Assembly (NCBI GenBank): GCA_030640865.1
Contig: DAOWIP010000219.1
Coordinates: 1 to 6,157, forward strand
Length of the DNA: 6,157 nucleotides
Source of the DNA: Sedimentisphaerales bacterium
Lineage (GTDB): Bacteria > Planctomycetota > Phycisphaerae > Sedimentisphaerales > SM23-30
Reading direction: 5' to 3'
Shown in pieces: positions 1-6,054 of this stretch. The notes beneath the pieces were generated by a model. That model did no database searches and had not been told where the DNA came from. It saw only the letters and a program-made list of their open reading frames with translations. The translations under genes were made by a program, and so were the position numbers. How positions within the stretch are numbered: the stretch's first letter is position 1; every line of letters starts with the position of its first letter.

Positions 1-129
1 GCTATTCTGGGGCCGATGCTGACGATGGATACGAATACCGAAAAATTCACCGGTGAACACAGTTCCTATGCTAATATGTATCTGAAGCGGAACTACCGCC
101 GTGAGTTTGAGGTGCCTGAGAAGGTGTAA
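1..129 (+). CDS. Gfo/Idh/MocA family oxidoreductase, C-terminal end only (gene starts before the window)
   Basis: This frame is open from base 1 and ends at a TAA at 127-129, giving the last 42 residues of a protein (AILGPMLTMD... to ...EFEVPEKV). These match the C-terminus of the complete oxidoreductase gene that follows, with 40 of 42 residues identical (differences L/V and V/I). It is therefore assigned to the same NAD-dependent dehydrogenase family by paralogy. The visible part is only the end of the C-terminal substrate-side domain; the Rossmann domain and any signal peptide lie outside the window. The next gene starts 70 bp downstream on the same strand with no convincing terminator between them, so the two are probably co-transcribed. 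Its family is well supported, but its substrate cannot be told. Confidence 0.85.
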   Translation, partial: AILGPMLTMDTNTEKFTGEHSSYANMYLKRNYRREFEVPEKV

Positions 130-187
130 GGCACAATATAAAATATAAAATAAACAATGAGAAATTAACCCTGTCCCCTTTTACTAC

Positions 188-192
188 AGGAG
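188..192 (+). promoter_or_regulatory. Shine-Dalgarno AGGAG that fixes a GTG start
   Basis: AGGAG lies 7 nt before the GTG at 200. No ATG in this frame lies close by, and the GTG start gives a complete twin-arginine signal peptide. A weak 5 bp inverted repeat (CCTGT at 170-174, ACAGG at 186-190) overlaps this site and could partly mask it. Confidence 0.75.
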
Positions 193-199
193 ATCGATA

Positions 200-1654
200 G
201 TGAAACGAATTACACGCAGAACTTTTATGACGGGTACGCTTGCCGCGAGTGCGGCTATAACCCTGCCTAATATGGCGAATGCCGCTATACGCGGGGCGAA
301 TGAGGATATTCGCCTGGCAGTAGTTGGCGTAGGTGGCAAGGGCAGCGCTCATTGCAAGGTTTTCAACGGGCTAAAGGGTGTGCGTCTTGTGGCGGTATGC
401 GATGCAGCCCAAGATAATATAGATCGTCGTGTGGACGACTTCAAGAAGCAGGGCAGTACCATCAAGGGCTACCTTGATGTCCGCAAGCTCCTGGAAAACA
501 AGGATATTGATGCGATTGTATCCGCTACGCCTAATCATTGGCATTCACTGGTAACTATCTGGGCCTGTCAGGCGGGCAAGGATGTTTATATCGAGAAACC
601 GGTCTCGCATAATGTCTGGGAAGGCCGAAAGATGATTGAGGCAGCCCGCAAATACAAAAGAATTGTGCAATCCGGCACCCAGAGTCGTTCGGATGGTGGT
701 TTAGCGGAGGCGTTCAGTTATATGCAGACTGGGAAACTGGGCAAAATCAAAATTGCCCGCGGTTTCTGTTATAAGCCCCGGAGCAGTATCGGTCTGGTGA
801 AGGGGCCGCAGCCGATACCTCCATCGTTGGATTATAATCTGTGGTGCGGACCGTCTGCCATGACTCCGTTGCGTCGCAAGAGACTGCGTTATGATTGGCA
901 CTGGGATTTCGAGACCGGTAACGGTGATGTTGGTAACCAGGGTATTCATGAGATGGATATGTGCCGCTGGGCGCTGGGTCAGTCAGGGCTGGCTCCGCGG
1001 GTATTCAGTTACGGTGGACGGCTCGGTTACAAAGATGACGGCAATACACCAAACACACTGGTAACGTATCTGGACTATAAGCCGGCTCCGTTGATCTTCG
1101 AGACGCGGGGACTGCCTATGAAAAAAGGCGCCGGCCGGAGCATGGACAATTATCGCGGCACACGGGTTGGTATATGTATTATATGTGAGGGCGGCTACTT
1201 CGTTGGCGGCGCCGGCGGCGGCTGGATTTACGATAATAGCGGCAAAAAAATTAATCAGTTTAAGAGCGGTGGCGGTGGGAGCCATCACGCCAACTTCATC
1301 AAGGCGGTCCGCAGCCGTAAGGTCAGCGACCTGAAGGCCGACATTGTTGAAGGTCATATCTCCAGCGCCCTGTGCCACATGGGGAATATTTCCTACCAGA
1401 TCGGGAATCTGGCAAGCCCCGATGAAATCAAGGCTGTTTCCCAGGGTGATTCGGAACTGGGCGATTCATACGAGCGGTTCATGAAGCACATGGCAGCAAA
1501 CGAGGTCGATCTCAATGCGACTCCGGCTATTCTGGGGCCGATGCTGACGATGGATACGAATACCGAAAAATTCACCGGCGAACACAGTTCCTATGCCAAT
1601 ATGTATGTGAAGCGGAACTATCGCCGTGAGTTTGAGATACCGGAAAAGGTCTGA
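200..1654 (+). CDS. Gfo/Idh/MocA family NAD-dependent oxidoreductase with twin-arginine signal
   Basis: This is a 484-residue protein. It starts with a Tat signal: T5-R6-R7-T8-F9-M10, a short hydrophobic stretch, then A26-N27-A28 as a likely cleavage site, so it is probably exported already folded with its cofactor. The Rossmann domain follows at about 37-155, with the G43-V-G45-G-K-G48 dinucleotide loop and an acidic residue after strand 2 (VAVCD68), which favours NAD over NADP. E132-K133-P134 is the family's EKP motif, with the presumed catalytic lysine. The C-terminal domain has the GNQGIHEMD segment with H250 and D253, typical active-site positions in this family. The family oxidises or reduces sugars, inositols and amino sugars, or uses NAD transiently in glycoside cleavage; the substrate here is unknown. 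The length is normal for the secreted bacterial subtype. The gene is the second of a tandem pair and is followed by a terminator. Confidence 0.93.
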   Translation: MKRITRRTFMTGTLAASAAITLPNMANAAIRGANEDIRLAVVGVGGKGSAHCKVFNGLKGVRLVAVCDAAQDNIDRRVDDFKKQGSTIKGYLDVRKLLENKDIDAIVSATPNHWHSLVTIWACQAGKDVYIEKPVSHNVWEGRKMIEAARKYKRIVQSGTQSRSDGGLAEAFSYMQTGKLGKIKIARGFCYKPRSSIGLVKGPQPIPPSLDYNLWCGPSAMTPLRRKRLRYDWHWDFETGNGDVGNQGIHEMDMCRWALGQSGLAPRVFSYGGRLGYKDDGNTPNTLVTYLDYKPAPLIFETRGLPMKKGAGRSMDNYRGTRVGICIICEGGYFVGGAGGGWIYDNSGKKINQFKSGGGGSHHANFIKAVRSRKVSDLKADIVEGHISSALCHMGNISYQIGNLASPDEIKAVSQGDSELGDSYERFMKHMAANEVDLNATPAILGPMLTMDTNTEKFTGEHSSYANMYVKRNYRREFEIPEKV

Positions 1655-1713
1655 TGCGACATTTCGTTAATTGTGTCGCTATATAGTAGTATTAGTATTG
1701 TAGTTATTAACAC

Positions 1714-1745
1714 AAGGGTCATCCACATAAGTGGGTGGCCCTTTT
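1714..1745 (+). terminator. Intrinsic terminator of the oxidoreductase operon
   Basis: A 13 bp stem (1714-1726 with 1731-1743), continuous if two G-U pairs are allowed, closes an ATAA loop and runs into TTTT. It lies 60 bp after the stop codon. The upstream arm starts with AAGGG, so an A-rich start also allows some function on the other strand. Confidence 0.85.
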
Positions 1746-1934
1746 ATATGAACCCACGGATTTCGATTCCTTTAAAATCAGTATTTTCCTGATAGTCAAA
1801 TAACAATTAAGTGCCGATATGTCCAAATGTGAGGCTGAAGCGGATACATTAGAAAACCGCGTGGGGTAAAGAACCTGCCCTACTAAAATAACAGTAACAC
1901 TTGACGCTGGCGTCTAAATTCGCTTTTCATGCTT

Positions 1935-2005
1935 GATATGGCGGTCCGACTCCCACCCCTACAAAAGCCTCCGATCCTGGGGCTGCCATATCTTGCATTT
2001 TTTTT
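1935..2005 (+). terminator. Possible terminator: 13 bp hairpin followed by T8
   Basis: GATATGGC (1935-1942) pairs with GCCATATC (1985-1992). The stem extends to 13 bp with two G-U pairs (1943-1947 with 1980-1984) and encloses a 32 nt loop. Eight T residues (1998-2005) follow after a 5 nt spacer. The large loop and spacer make it weaker than the terminator at 1714. It could be the end of a short transcript that begins near 1935, or a back-up stop. Confidence 0.35.
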
Positions 2006-2033
2006 GCCGTGTCCAGTTGAGCGTAGTCATCTA

Positions 2034-2059
2034 CCAGGCAGACGGGGGGGGCTGCCTGG
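2034..2059. repeat. Perfect 8 bp inverted repeat with a G8 loop
   Basis: CCAGGCAG (2034-2041) pairs with CTGCCTGG (2052-2059) around a 10 nt loop containing eight consecutive G (2044-2051). It lies about 50 bp past the stop of the minus-strand SecA-like gene and may help protect or end that transcript. No T run follows on the minus strand, so it is not a standard intrinsic terminator. Confidence 0.5.
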
Positions 2060-2107
2060 CTTATCTTTTAAGTCTTCCTTGTAAGCCCCTGCTTTGCGCG
2101 AGCGTAA

Positions 2108-4075
2108 CTATCTGAGGTCCATCCAATCTTCCCAGAGGCCCTGTTCCTTGAGTTTTTCGCGATGTTTTTCGCCGCGGAAGATGTTCCTTCGCTGCTTGGT
2201 GGTAATCTTGTCGATGTGTTTCTGAACACCGTCAAAGATACGGACCGCCGTTGGTAGCTCTATCGAATCGGCACGGAGAGAACGGGTTTGGCGGCGAAGC
2301 TTGGAAATCTTTTTACGGTTGCCGTAGCGCAGGAGTTCGTCTCGGAGTGAAAGGAAGAATCGGCATTCGGCAGGGTCGCCTTGTCTGCCGACTCGGCCGG
2401 TCAACTGGAAGTCCAGGCGGCGGAACGACAATCGATCTGTACTGAGCAAATACATTCCGCCTTTTTCGGCGACGCCGGGCCCAAGCTTGATGTCAACACC
2501 ACGGCCGGCCATATTGGTAATAACGGTAATTCGTCCGGCCTGGCCGGCCTGGGCAATAATGTCTGCCTCACGCGAATGGTTTTTGGCGTTGAGTACCTCA
2601 TGATCCAGATTTTTCTGCTGTAGCATTTGACTGATTTGTTCTGAAACGAGGACTGAGCCGGTACCGATTAGTAAGGGTCTGCCGGTAGCGTGTATGCAAG
2701 CGATCGCGTCGATAATAGCGTGATATTTGAATTTGCGACTTCGGTATATCGCGTCCGGCAGAAGTTCTCGACGTGATGGTTTGTTGGAGGGTATTGGCAG
2801 AATCGCCAGATTATAAACCGTCATAAATTCACCGGCTGATATGGAGGCGGTGCCGGTCATACCGGAAAGCTTCTCGTATTTGCGGAAAAAGGTCTGAAAC
2901 GTGGTCATATAATTGCCGCGGAGTTCCGCCGATGGAGCAATGCCGTTTTGCACTTCCAATGCCTGATGGATACCGTCAGGCAGTTGACGGCCCGGCAGCA
3001 GCCGTCCGGTCGATTCGTCAATAAGCACAATTTTACCGTCACGGACGACGTAATGCTGATCGCGTTTATAAATATGGCGGGCGGCGAGAGAGCAGGTAAC
3101 ATATCGCTGCCATTTATGACTTGGCGGCAACAAACGCAGTGCGGAGCCGGCCAGGCGGCGTGCCTCGGCCTGGCCTTCTTCTTTCATCTCCACCGACCGA
3201 TCGTCGTGCAATAAACGATAATGTGTGCCGCGGACCAGCCGGCCGGCAACTTCGTTGGCACGGCGGTATAACTCATATTGACCCGATATACTGCTCTCGG
3301 CACCCACAGAAAGCGGACTGCGGGCCTGGTCGATCAGGACACTGTCAACCTCGTCCACAATGGCAAAGTCGTATTTCGGTTCGAGTCGGAGTTCGTTCCT
3401 GGGCCGAAGAATAGAATCAACCGCACTGGTTTTTTTTTGGCGGAGAGGCTCACGAAGACTGTCGAAGACAATATCCTTGGCCGTGGCGTACACAACGTCG
3501 TACTGATAGGCCCGAGCTCTGTCCGAGGCGTTTTGGCCTGGTACGACAAGTCCGACGGACAAGCCCAGTCCGTTACACAGCGGTTTCATCCAATCGGCGT
3601 CGCGGGCGGCCAGATATTCATTGGCCGTTACGATGTGGGTACAACGATCTACGTGTTCCAAGCGATGCAGAAAGGCCGCGAGGGGAGCCATAAGTGTTTT
3701 GCCTTCGCCGGTATCCATCTCCGCGATGCAGCCTTCATAAAGTGCAAGAGCACCCATCAACTGCACATCGAAATGCCGCATGTTCAATGTACGGCGTGAG
3801 ACCTCCCTGCCCAGTGCCAAAGCCTGCGGCAGCAGCGGACTAATCGTTTTTTCGGCCTGAGCGCGGCTGTGAATGTCCTTGAGCCGCTGGTTCAAATCGC
3901 CCTCGCTTAAGGGGGTAAGTTCCGATTCCAATTCACCAGCCCGCTGTACGATACGACGATACCGACGCAGATGATAACTCTGCCAGGGTTTGCGAAATAT
4001 TAAATATAAGTAGTTCATAATTAAAGGCGAACACTCCATCAAAGCAGACATTCTTTCTATGGTGCATTCTACCAT
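2108..4075 (-). CDS. SecA-family preprotein translocase ATPase, short form without wing domain
   Basis: The protein has 655 residues against roughly 840-900 for housekeeping SecA. The motor core is complete: MRHFDVQL at 99-106, Walker A with T122-G-E-G-K126-T127, VTANEYLAARDA at 149-160, and Walker B D241-E242 in DEVDSVLIDQARSPL, where Q250 replaces the usual E. The preprotein cross-linking domain spans about 255-375 (KRDQHYVVRDG, IDESTGRLLPGR). The second nucleotide-binding domain has NMAGRGVDIKLG (521-532) and QLTGRVGRQGDP (557-568) with arginine fingers R561 and R564. The protein ends about 70 residues later, so most of the helical scaffold, the whole wing and the zinc-binding tail are missing. 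It is expected to hydrolyse ATP at the membrane, probably for a special substrate set. The start at 4075 lacks a clear Shine-Dalgarno; Met20 (start at 4018) fits the usual SecA N-terminus as well or better. No partner genes are adjacent. Confidence 0.92.
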   Translation of the reverse strand: MVECTIERMSALMECSPLIMNYLYLIFRKPWQSYHLRRYRRIVQRAGELESELTPLSEGDLNQRLKDIHSRAQAEKTISPLLPQALALGREVSRRTLNMRHFDVQLMGALALYEGCIAEMDTGEGKTLMAPLAAFLHRLEHVDRCTHIVTANEYLAARDADWMKPLCNGLGLSVGLVVPGQNASDRARAYQYDVVYATAKDIVFDSLREPLRQKKTSAVDSILRPRNELRLEPKYDFAIVDEVDSVLIDQARSPLSVGAESSISGQYELYRRANEVAGRLVRGTHYRLLHDDRSVEMKEEGQAEARRLAGSALRLLPPSHKWQRYVTCSLAARHIYKRDQHYVVRDGKIVLIDESTGRLLPGRQLPDGIHQALEVQNGIAPSAELRGNYMTTFQTFFRKYEKLSGMTGTASISAGEFMTVYNLAILPIPSNKPSRRELLPDAIYRSRKFKYHAIIDAIACIHATGRPLLIGTGSVLVSEQISQMLQQKNLDHEVLNAKNHSREADIIAQAGQAGRITVITNMAGRGVDIKLGPGVAEKGGMYLLSTDRLSFRRLDFQLTGRVGRQGDPAECRFFLSLRDELLRYGNRKKISKLRRQTRSLRADSIELPTAVRIFDGVQKHIDKITTKQRRNIFRGEKHREKLKEQGLWEDWMDLR

Positions 4076-4128
4076 ATCTGATCCGGGAAAATCTACTGAA
4101 TAAAATCACGGAGGAAATATAGTGCTGC

Positions 4129-4155
4129 ACGATTGAATTTTCCCGTTAGTACGCG
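4129..4155. repeat. 27 bp dispersed repeat, copy A
   Basis: It matches 6028-6054 at 25 of 27 positions without gaps and in the same orientation. Similarity continues weakly on both sides (TGCT upstream, AAAC downstream, each with a 1 nt indel). It lies 54 bp upstream of the SecA-like start. The other copy covers the 3' end of a transposase remnant, which suggests a mobile-element end or an insertion-associated repeat. Confidence 0.65.
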
Positions 4156-4184
4156 GAAACGGGCGTACTCGTTTCCTCGTTTCC
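4148..4184. repeat. Overlapping hairpins and a tandem 8 bp repeat
   Basis: AGTACGC (4148-4154) and GCGTACT (4163-4169) form a perfect 7 bp inverted repeat. GGAAACG (4155-4161) can instead pair with CGTTTCC at 4170-4176 or at 4178-4184. TCGTTTCC occurs twice in tandem (4169-4176, 4177-4184). The alternatives are mutually exclusive in part, but no downstream gene is near enough to call a switch. Confidence 0.4.
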
Positions 4185-4213
4185 TTGCAACAATATGTTA
4201 CGGTTTCGCTCGC

Positions 4214-4238
4214 GGGAATTCCCATACGCGGTGCGTAT
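4214..4238. promoter_or_regulatory. Two adjacent perfect palindromes, possible operator
   Basis: GGGAATTCCC (4214-4223) abuts ATACGC-GGT-GCGTAT (4224-4238), and a TATAAA sequence starts within the last arm at 4236. Such symmetric sites between divergent genes often bind dimeric regulators. The regulator is unknown and no regulator gene is in the window. The site is about 225 bp before the permease start. Confidence 0.35.
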
Positions 4239-4376
4239 AAATACCTACATATCTTATTCGTTTTTTATTGCCTTTTGCAGGGAAATCGCTATCTTTAAGA
4301 AAACAGCGAATAGTTAGTTGCTGTTGCGGAAAACGTATATCTCCGGTGTGTCGCCGGGAAACTATGTAAAGAACGT

Positions 4377-4402
4377 AATAAAACACGGCCAGAATGGCCG
4401 TG
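4377..4402 (-). terminator. Intrinsic terminator-like hairpin facing the minus strand
   Basis: CACGGCCA (4384-4391) and TGGCCGTG (4395-4402) form a perfect 8 bp stem with a GAA loop. Read on the minus strand the stem is followed at once by TTTTATT (4383-4377), the layout of an intrinsic terminator. On the + strand only a weak ACTTTAT follows, so it is more likely a leader hairpin there, 60 bp before the permease start. Confidence 0.5.
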
Positions 4403-4462
4403 GCACACTTTATCTCATCTTCGGCAACAGGAAATAGTTACTCACTCTGAAAGGTACGGCTT

Positions 4463-5806
4463 ATGGAAGAGATGAACATCTCAAACGTCGATGCAGCCAA
4501 GAAAAAGGCGAAAGTGATTCCCAGTAGCATCCTGATGTCCTTTGTAATGGTTACCTTTTTATTCTCATTGTGGGGTTTTGCTAACGATATTACCAATCCG
4601 ATGGTCGCGGCGTTTAAGAATATACTACTAATCAGTAATTTCGAAAGCGCCCTGGTTCAATTTGCATTTTACGGCGGATATTGCGTAATGGCGATTCCGG
4701 CGGCACTGTTTATTAAGCGATTTAGTTATAAAACCGGTATTATGCTTGGCCTTACCCTGTATGCTGCCGGCTGTCTGATGTTCATCCCTTCGGGCTGGAT
4801 GATGGCTTTCTGGGCTTTTTTGATTTCTTATTTTGTGATGACGTGCGGTCTGTCGTTTCTTGAAACGAGTTCCAACCCGTACATCCTGGCCATGGGCCCG
4901 GAAGAGACATCCACCCAGCGACTGAACTTTGCCCAGTCTTTTAATCCGATCGGTTCGCTGATGGGGATGCTGGTTGCCAAAAACTTTATTCTGGCCAAGA
5001 TCGACGCGACCAACGAAGCCGGCCGCCAGGTTCTGCGTAACACAGCACCGGAAAAATTCGCCGCAATTCAGCAGCATGATCTTGACGTTATCATTGGGCC
5101 GTATATGATTTTAGGATTGGTCGTACTGGTCGCACTGATTATATTTGCGATTGCCCGCCTGCCGAAAACCGCGGGCGAAGACGATAAAACACTACATCTT
5201 GGTTCGACGCTGAAACGGCTTTTTTCCAATAAAAAATACATCGAAGGAGTTGTGGCGCAGGCTTTTTATGTGGGCGCTCAGATCATGTGCTGGACATTCA
5301 TTATTCAATATGCTGAAAACGAACTGGGCATGCCTAAAACAAAAGGCCAGATGTACAATATGGTGGCGATGATTATTTTTGTGTCCTCGCGTTTTATCTG
5401 CACATTCCTGCTGAAGTATTTCAGCCCGGGCGGCTTGCTGATGAGTTTAGCTATTGGTGGTTTTGGCTTGATTAGCGGAACCATTTTCATCAAGGGCATG
5501 CCGGGGCTTTACTGTCTGGTCGGTGTCTCCGCCTGTATGTCACTGATGTTCCCAACAATCTACGGTATCGCCCTTAAGGGACTCGGTGATGACGCTAAGC
5601 TGGGCGCCGCAGGACTGATCATGGCGATTGGCGGCGGCTGTCTTATGCCGCCAATGCAGGCCTGGATTATGGATCAGAACGCGATTAGTCTGGGCTTTAT
5701 GGAACTTTCGAGCACACGCGCATCTTTTGTGCTGCCGCTGATCTGCTTTGTAGTTATTGCTGTCTTTGGATTCAGAACATCCAAGGTTCATGGCCACAGT
5801 TATTAG
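4463..5806 (+). CDS. fucP: FucP-family sugar:proton symporter (major facilitator superfamily)
   Basis: This is a 447-residue inner-membrane permease, close to the 438 of E. coli L-fucose:H+ symporter FucP. Twelve hydrophobic segments can be seen at about 23-43, 63-83, 91-109, 113-133, 157-176, 212-232, 262-282, 298-318, 324-343, 347-370, 381-401 and 421-437. They form two sets of six split by a charged loop (234-258). The first carries LWGFANDITNP with D42, and the fourth ends in FLETSSNPY with E134. They correspond to D46 and E135 of E. coli FucP, the proton and substrate coupling residues. YGGYCVMAIPA in segment 2 is also typical. The ATG at 4463 follows GAAAGG (4449-4454) by 8 nt. L-fucose is the likely substrate by family, but related members carry other hexoses, and no fucose catabolic genes are visible. 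No convincing terminator follows. Confidence 0.9.
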   Translation: MEEMNISNVDAAKKKAKVIPSSILMSFVMVTFLFSLWGFANDITNPMVAAFKNILLISNFESALVQFAFYGGYCVMAIPAALFIKRFSYKTGIMLGLTLYAAGCLMFIPSGWMMAFWAFLISYFVMTCGLSFLETSSNPYILAMGPEETSTQRLNFAQSFNPIGSLMGMLVAKNFILAKIDATNEAGRQVLRNTAPEKFAAIQQHDLDVIIGPYMILGLVVLVALIIFAIARLPKTAGEDDKTLHLGSTLKRLFSNKKYIEGVVAQAFYVGAQIMCWTFIIQYAENELGMPKTKGQMYNMVAMIIFVSSRFICTFLLKYFSPGGLLMSLAIGGFGLISGTIFIKGMPGLYCLVGVSACMSLMFPTIYGIALKGLGDDAKLGAAGLIMAIGGGCLMPPMQAWIMDQNAISLGFMELSSTRASFVLPLICFVVIAVFGFRTSKVHGHSY

Positions 5807-6044
5807 CAAGACTTTTGCAAAACTCCAGTTAATTAGTTCATGTTGGGTGGCAGCCACCGAGTCTTCGAGGTGGATGGCTCAACGGGTGGCATGCTTTACG
5901 CGTGGCTTATGCAAAGCATAAGCAAGCTTAAGCATGATATTCCAAACTGGGTGGCACCTGTCTGCATTTCAGAGAGGCGTTATATAATCGTTGGTATGGA
6001 ACCCGGTAAAATCATTTTATAATGCTTACGATTGAATTTCCCCG
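5807..6044. repeat. Structured, probably repetitive non-coding region after the permease
   Basis: The region begins with the palindrome TTTTGCAAAA (5813-5822). GGGTGGCA occurs three times (5845-5852, 5884-5891, 5949-5956). The first opens an odd palindrome GGTGGC-A-GCCACC (5846-5858). The second leads into a nested pair of stems: CATGCTT/AAGCATG outside (5890-5896, 5930-5936) and GCTTATGC/GCATAAGC inside (5905-5912, 5916-5923, AAA loop). This density of repeats argues for a dispersed non-coding repeat unit rather than a gene. Confidence 0.55.
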
Positions 6045-6054
6045 TTAGTATGCG
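6028..6054. repeat. 27 bp dispersed repeat, copy B
   Basis: It matches 4129-4155 at 25 of 27 positions. On the minus strand it covers the last three codons and the stop of the transposase remnant and extends beyond it, so it marks the breakpoint of that fragment. Confidence 0.65.

Larger units (their letters stand above)
1746..2107. other. Non-coding region between convergent genes, rich in inverted repeats
   Basis: This region lies between the terminator of the + strand oxidoreductase operon and the stop codon of the minus-strand SecA-like gene. No reading frame in it has a plausible start site with recognisable protein content. From left to right it holds an A/T-rich stretch, a 12 bp palindrome GACGCTGGCGTC (1903-1914), a long hairpin followed by T8 (1935-2005), a hairpin with a G8 loop (2034-2059), and GGCTTA/TAAGCC arms (2058-2063, 2082-2087). 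Confidence 0.7.
4076..4462. other. Divergent intergenic region with promoters and operators for the SecA-like and permease genes
   Basis: This 387 bp stretch separates two genes that are transcribed away from each other, so both promoters should be inside it. I could not find a convincing sigma-70 -35/-10 pair for either. It contains a dispersed 27 bp repeat, overlapping hairpins at 4148-4184, adjacent palindromes at 4214-4238, AACAGC/GCTGTT arms (4302-4307, 4320-4325) and a strong hairpin at 4384-4402. No credible gene is present. Confidence 0.7.

Noticed and set aside
1200..1226. GGC/GGCGGC-rich tract in the oxidoreductase gene
   Set aside because: It encodes a glycine-rich loop (VGGAGGGW) that is in frame and common in this family; codon repetition alone explains it.
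2108..2110. Frameshift as the cause of the short SecA
   Set aside because: I read on past the stop in all three minus-strand frames to about 1900 and found no scaffold, wing or zinc-tail sequence, so a simple frameshift does not explain the length.
1933..2115. Short + strand frames (about 47-60 codons) in the non-coding region
   Set aside because: They run through both arms of two hairpins and the T8 and G8 runs, have no ribosome binding site, and the product is proline- and leucine-rich without recognisable features.
3278..3799. 173-codon + strand frame inside the SecA-like gene
   Set aside because: It is the reverse-strand shadow of the well-supported SecA motor domain.
4198..4386. 62-codon minus-strand frame upstream of the SecA-like gene
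   Set aside because: No ribosome binding site or recognisable content, and it covers the adjacent palindromes of the regulatory region.
4401..4420. Possible sigma-54 promoter beginning TGGCAC in front of the permease
   Set aside because: The -24 like TGGCAC is present at 4401-4406, but the -12 element with GC at the right spacing is missing.
4628..5077. 149-codon minus-strand frame inside the permease gene
   Set aside because: It is antisense to conserved FucP membrane segments and has no features of its own.
5840..6022. 60-codon + strand frame after the permease
   Set aside because: It spans the three GGGTGGCA units and the nested inverted repeats, lacks a Shine-Dalgarno and resembles no known protein; the repeat structure explains the sequence better.
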